Shown here: positions 4,972-5,385 of the stretch, one piece after another
How positions within the stretch are numbered: the first letter of the stretch is position 1
Layout of the letters: each line of letters begins with the position of its first letter
Assembly (NCBI GenBank): GCA_029879665.1
Contig: JAOUPW010000170.1
Span: 1 to 5,385 of the forward strand
Reading direction: 5' to 3'
From: Rhodospirillales bacterium
GTDB lineage: Bacteria > Pseudomonadota > Alphaproteobacteria > Rhodospirillales > JAOUPW01
DNA: 5,385 nucleotides
Made by a program: the position numbers and the translations under genes
Notes under the pieces: model-generated
What the model was told of the DNA's origin: nothing
Database searches by the model: none
What the model saw: only the letters and a program-made list of their open reading frames with translations

Positions 4972-5385
4972 CTAACTTTTGATGTCGAGCAGATCTTCGG
5001 CAAGTTGGTCGCCGGCGCGCAATGCCTTGATGCTGAAGGAATAGGCCGCCTGCGCCTGAATCACCCGCACGAATTCGGTTCCCAGGTCCACGTTGGACTG
5101 TTCAAGGGCCGATTGCTGCACCGTTCCGGCACCGCCCAGGCCACCTGTGCGCAGGGTAACATGCCCGGATGAATCCGTTTCATGATAAACGTTACCTGTC
5201 GCCGCCCCCAAGCCTTCCGGATTGGAGAAGGTCGCAACCGGAACCTCGAAGATCACCCGCTGCTCGCCATTATTGAAGTGAGCCGTAACCTTCCCGCTTT
5301 CCGATACCGTCACGCCGTTGAGCTGGCCGAAGCTGGCACCGTTGGAATTGATCTGGCTGACGGTGAAATTTCCGGCAAACTGGGT
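4972..5385 (-). CDS. Flagellar hook-type protein, C-terminal part (FlgE-like; 5' end beyond window)
   Basis: The last 137 residues of a flagellar axial protein, exported by the flagellar type III apparatus and polymerised outside the cell. The frame is open from the window edge (first residues TQFAGNFTVSQINSNG), so no start is present; the GTG at 5313 is internal. Two regions are typical of FlgE. The first is the end of a hook D1-like region: GQLNGVTVSESGKVTAHFNN at 20-39, VATFSNPEGLGAATGNVYHE at about 46-65, then GAGTVQQSALEQSNVDL. The second is the Flg_bbr_C helix (97-137, SNVDLGTEFVRVIQAQAAY onward), which forms the D0 coiled coil of hook and rod proteins. The usual QRAYxAN motif reads QAAYSFS here, a departure from the commonest form. 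FlgG and FlgF share this terminal domain, but the TQF...G.L.GV and F.NP.GL pattern favours FlgE. The gene converges on the MocA-scaffold gene with six bases between the stops. Confidence 0.82.
   Translation of the reverse strand, partial: TQFAGNFTVSQINSNGASFGQLNGVTVSESGKVTAHFNNGEQRVIFEVPVATFSNPEGLGAATGNVYHETDSSGHVTLRTGGLGGAGTVQQSALEQSNVDLGTEFVRVIQAQAAYSFSIKALRAGDQLAEDLLDIKS

Overview
The window looks like a chromosomal segment of an alphaproteobacterium, probably a free-living, motile member of Rhodospirillales or a relative. The lineage is inferred from moderately high GC, codon use, the flavour of the proteins and the mix of functions. No rRNA or marker gene is present, so it remains an impression. 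No mobile elements, tRNA or rRNA genes or CRISPR arrays are visible. The two ends of the window cut through genes.

Region 1 (about 1-2160, minus strand) is the start of a Liv-type (HAAT family) amino-acid ABC transporter operon. A sigma70-like promoter near 2082-2109 precedes a strongly translated periplasmic substrate-binding protein (754-1992). This is followed by a long stem-loop (703-735) and then the inner-membrane permease LivH (1-665, cut by the window edge). The second permease and the ATPases would lie beyond position 1. The stem-loop sits where one expects a device that keeps the binding protein in excess over the membrane parts.

Region 2 (2160-2699, minus strand) is a single Panacea/DUF4065 (SocA-like) gene with no toxin gene next to it. 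A 164-bp divergent intergenic region (2700-2863) with two inverted repeats separates it from region 3.

Region 3 (2864-4965, plus strand) is a two-gene, translationally coupled unit with an ATGA overlap. It encodes an XdhC/CoxI-family molybdenum-cofactor chaperone and a MocA-like cytidylyltransferase. Both families serve xanthine-oxidase-type molybdoenzymes: MocA makes the cytosine dinucleotide form of the cofactor, and XdhC holds and helps sulfurate it before insertion. The unusual point is that the MocA-like protein is fused in frame to a C-terminal IscU/SufU/NifU-N-like iron-sulfur scaffold domain that keeps the three cluster cysteines and the aspartate. This joins the two cofactor chemistries (Mo-dinucleotide and Fe-S) that these enzymes need in one polypeptide. 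No molybdoenzyme structural genes are in the window. This fusion is the main discovery candidate.

Region 4 (4972-5385, minus strand) is the 3' end of a flagellar hook-type gene (FlgE-like). It converges on region 3 with only six bases between the two stop codons.
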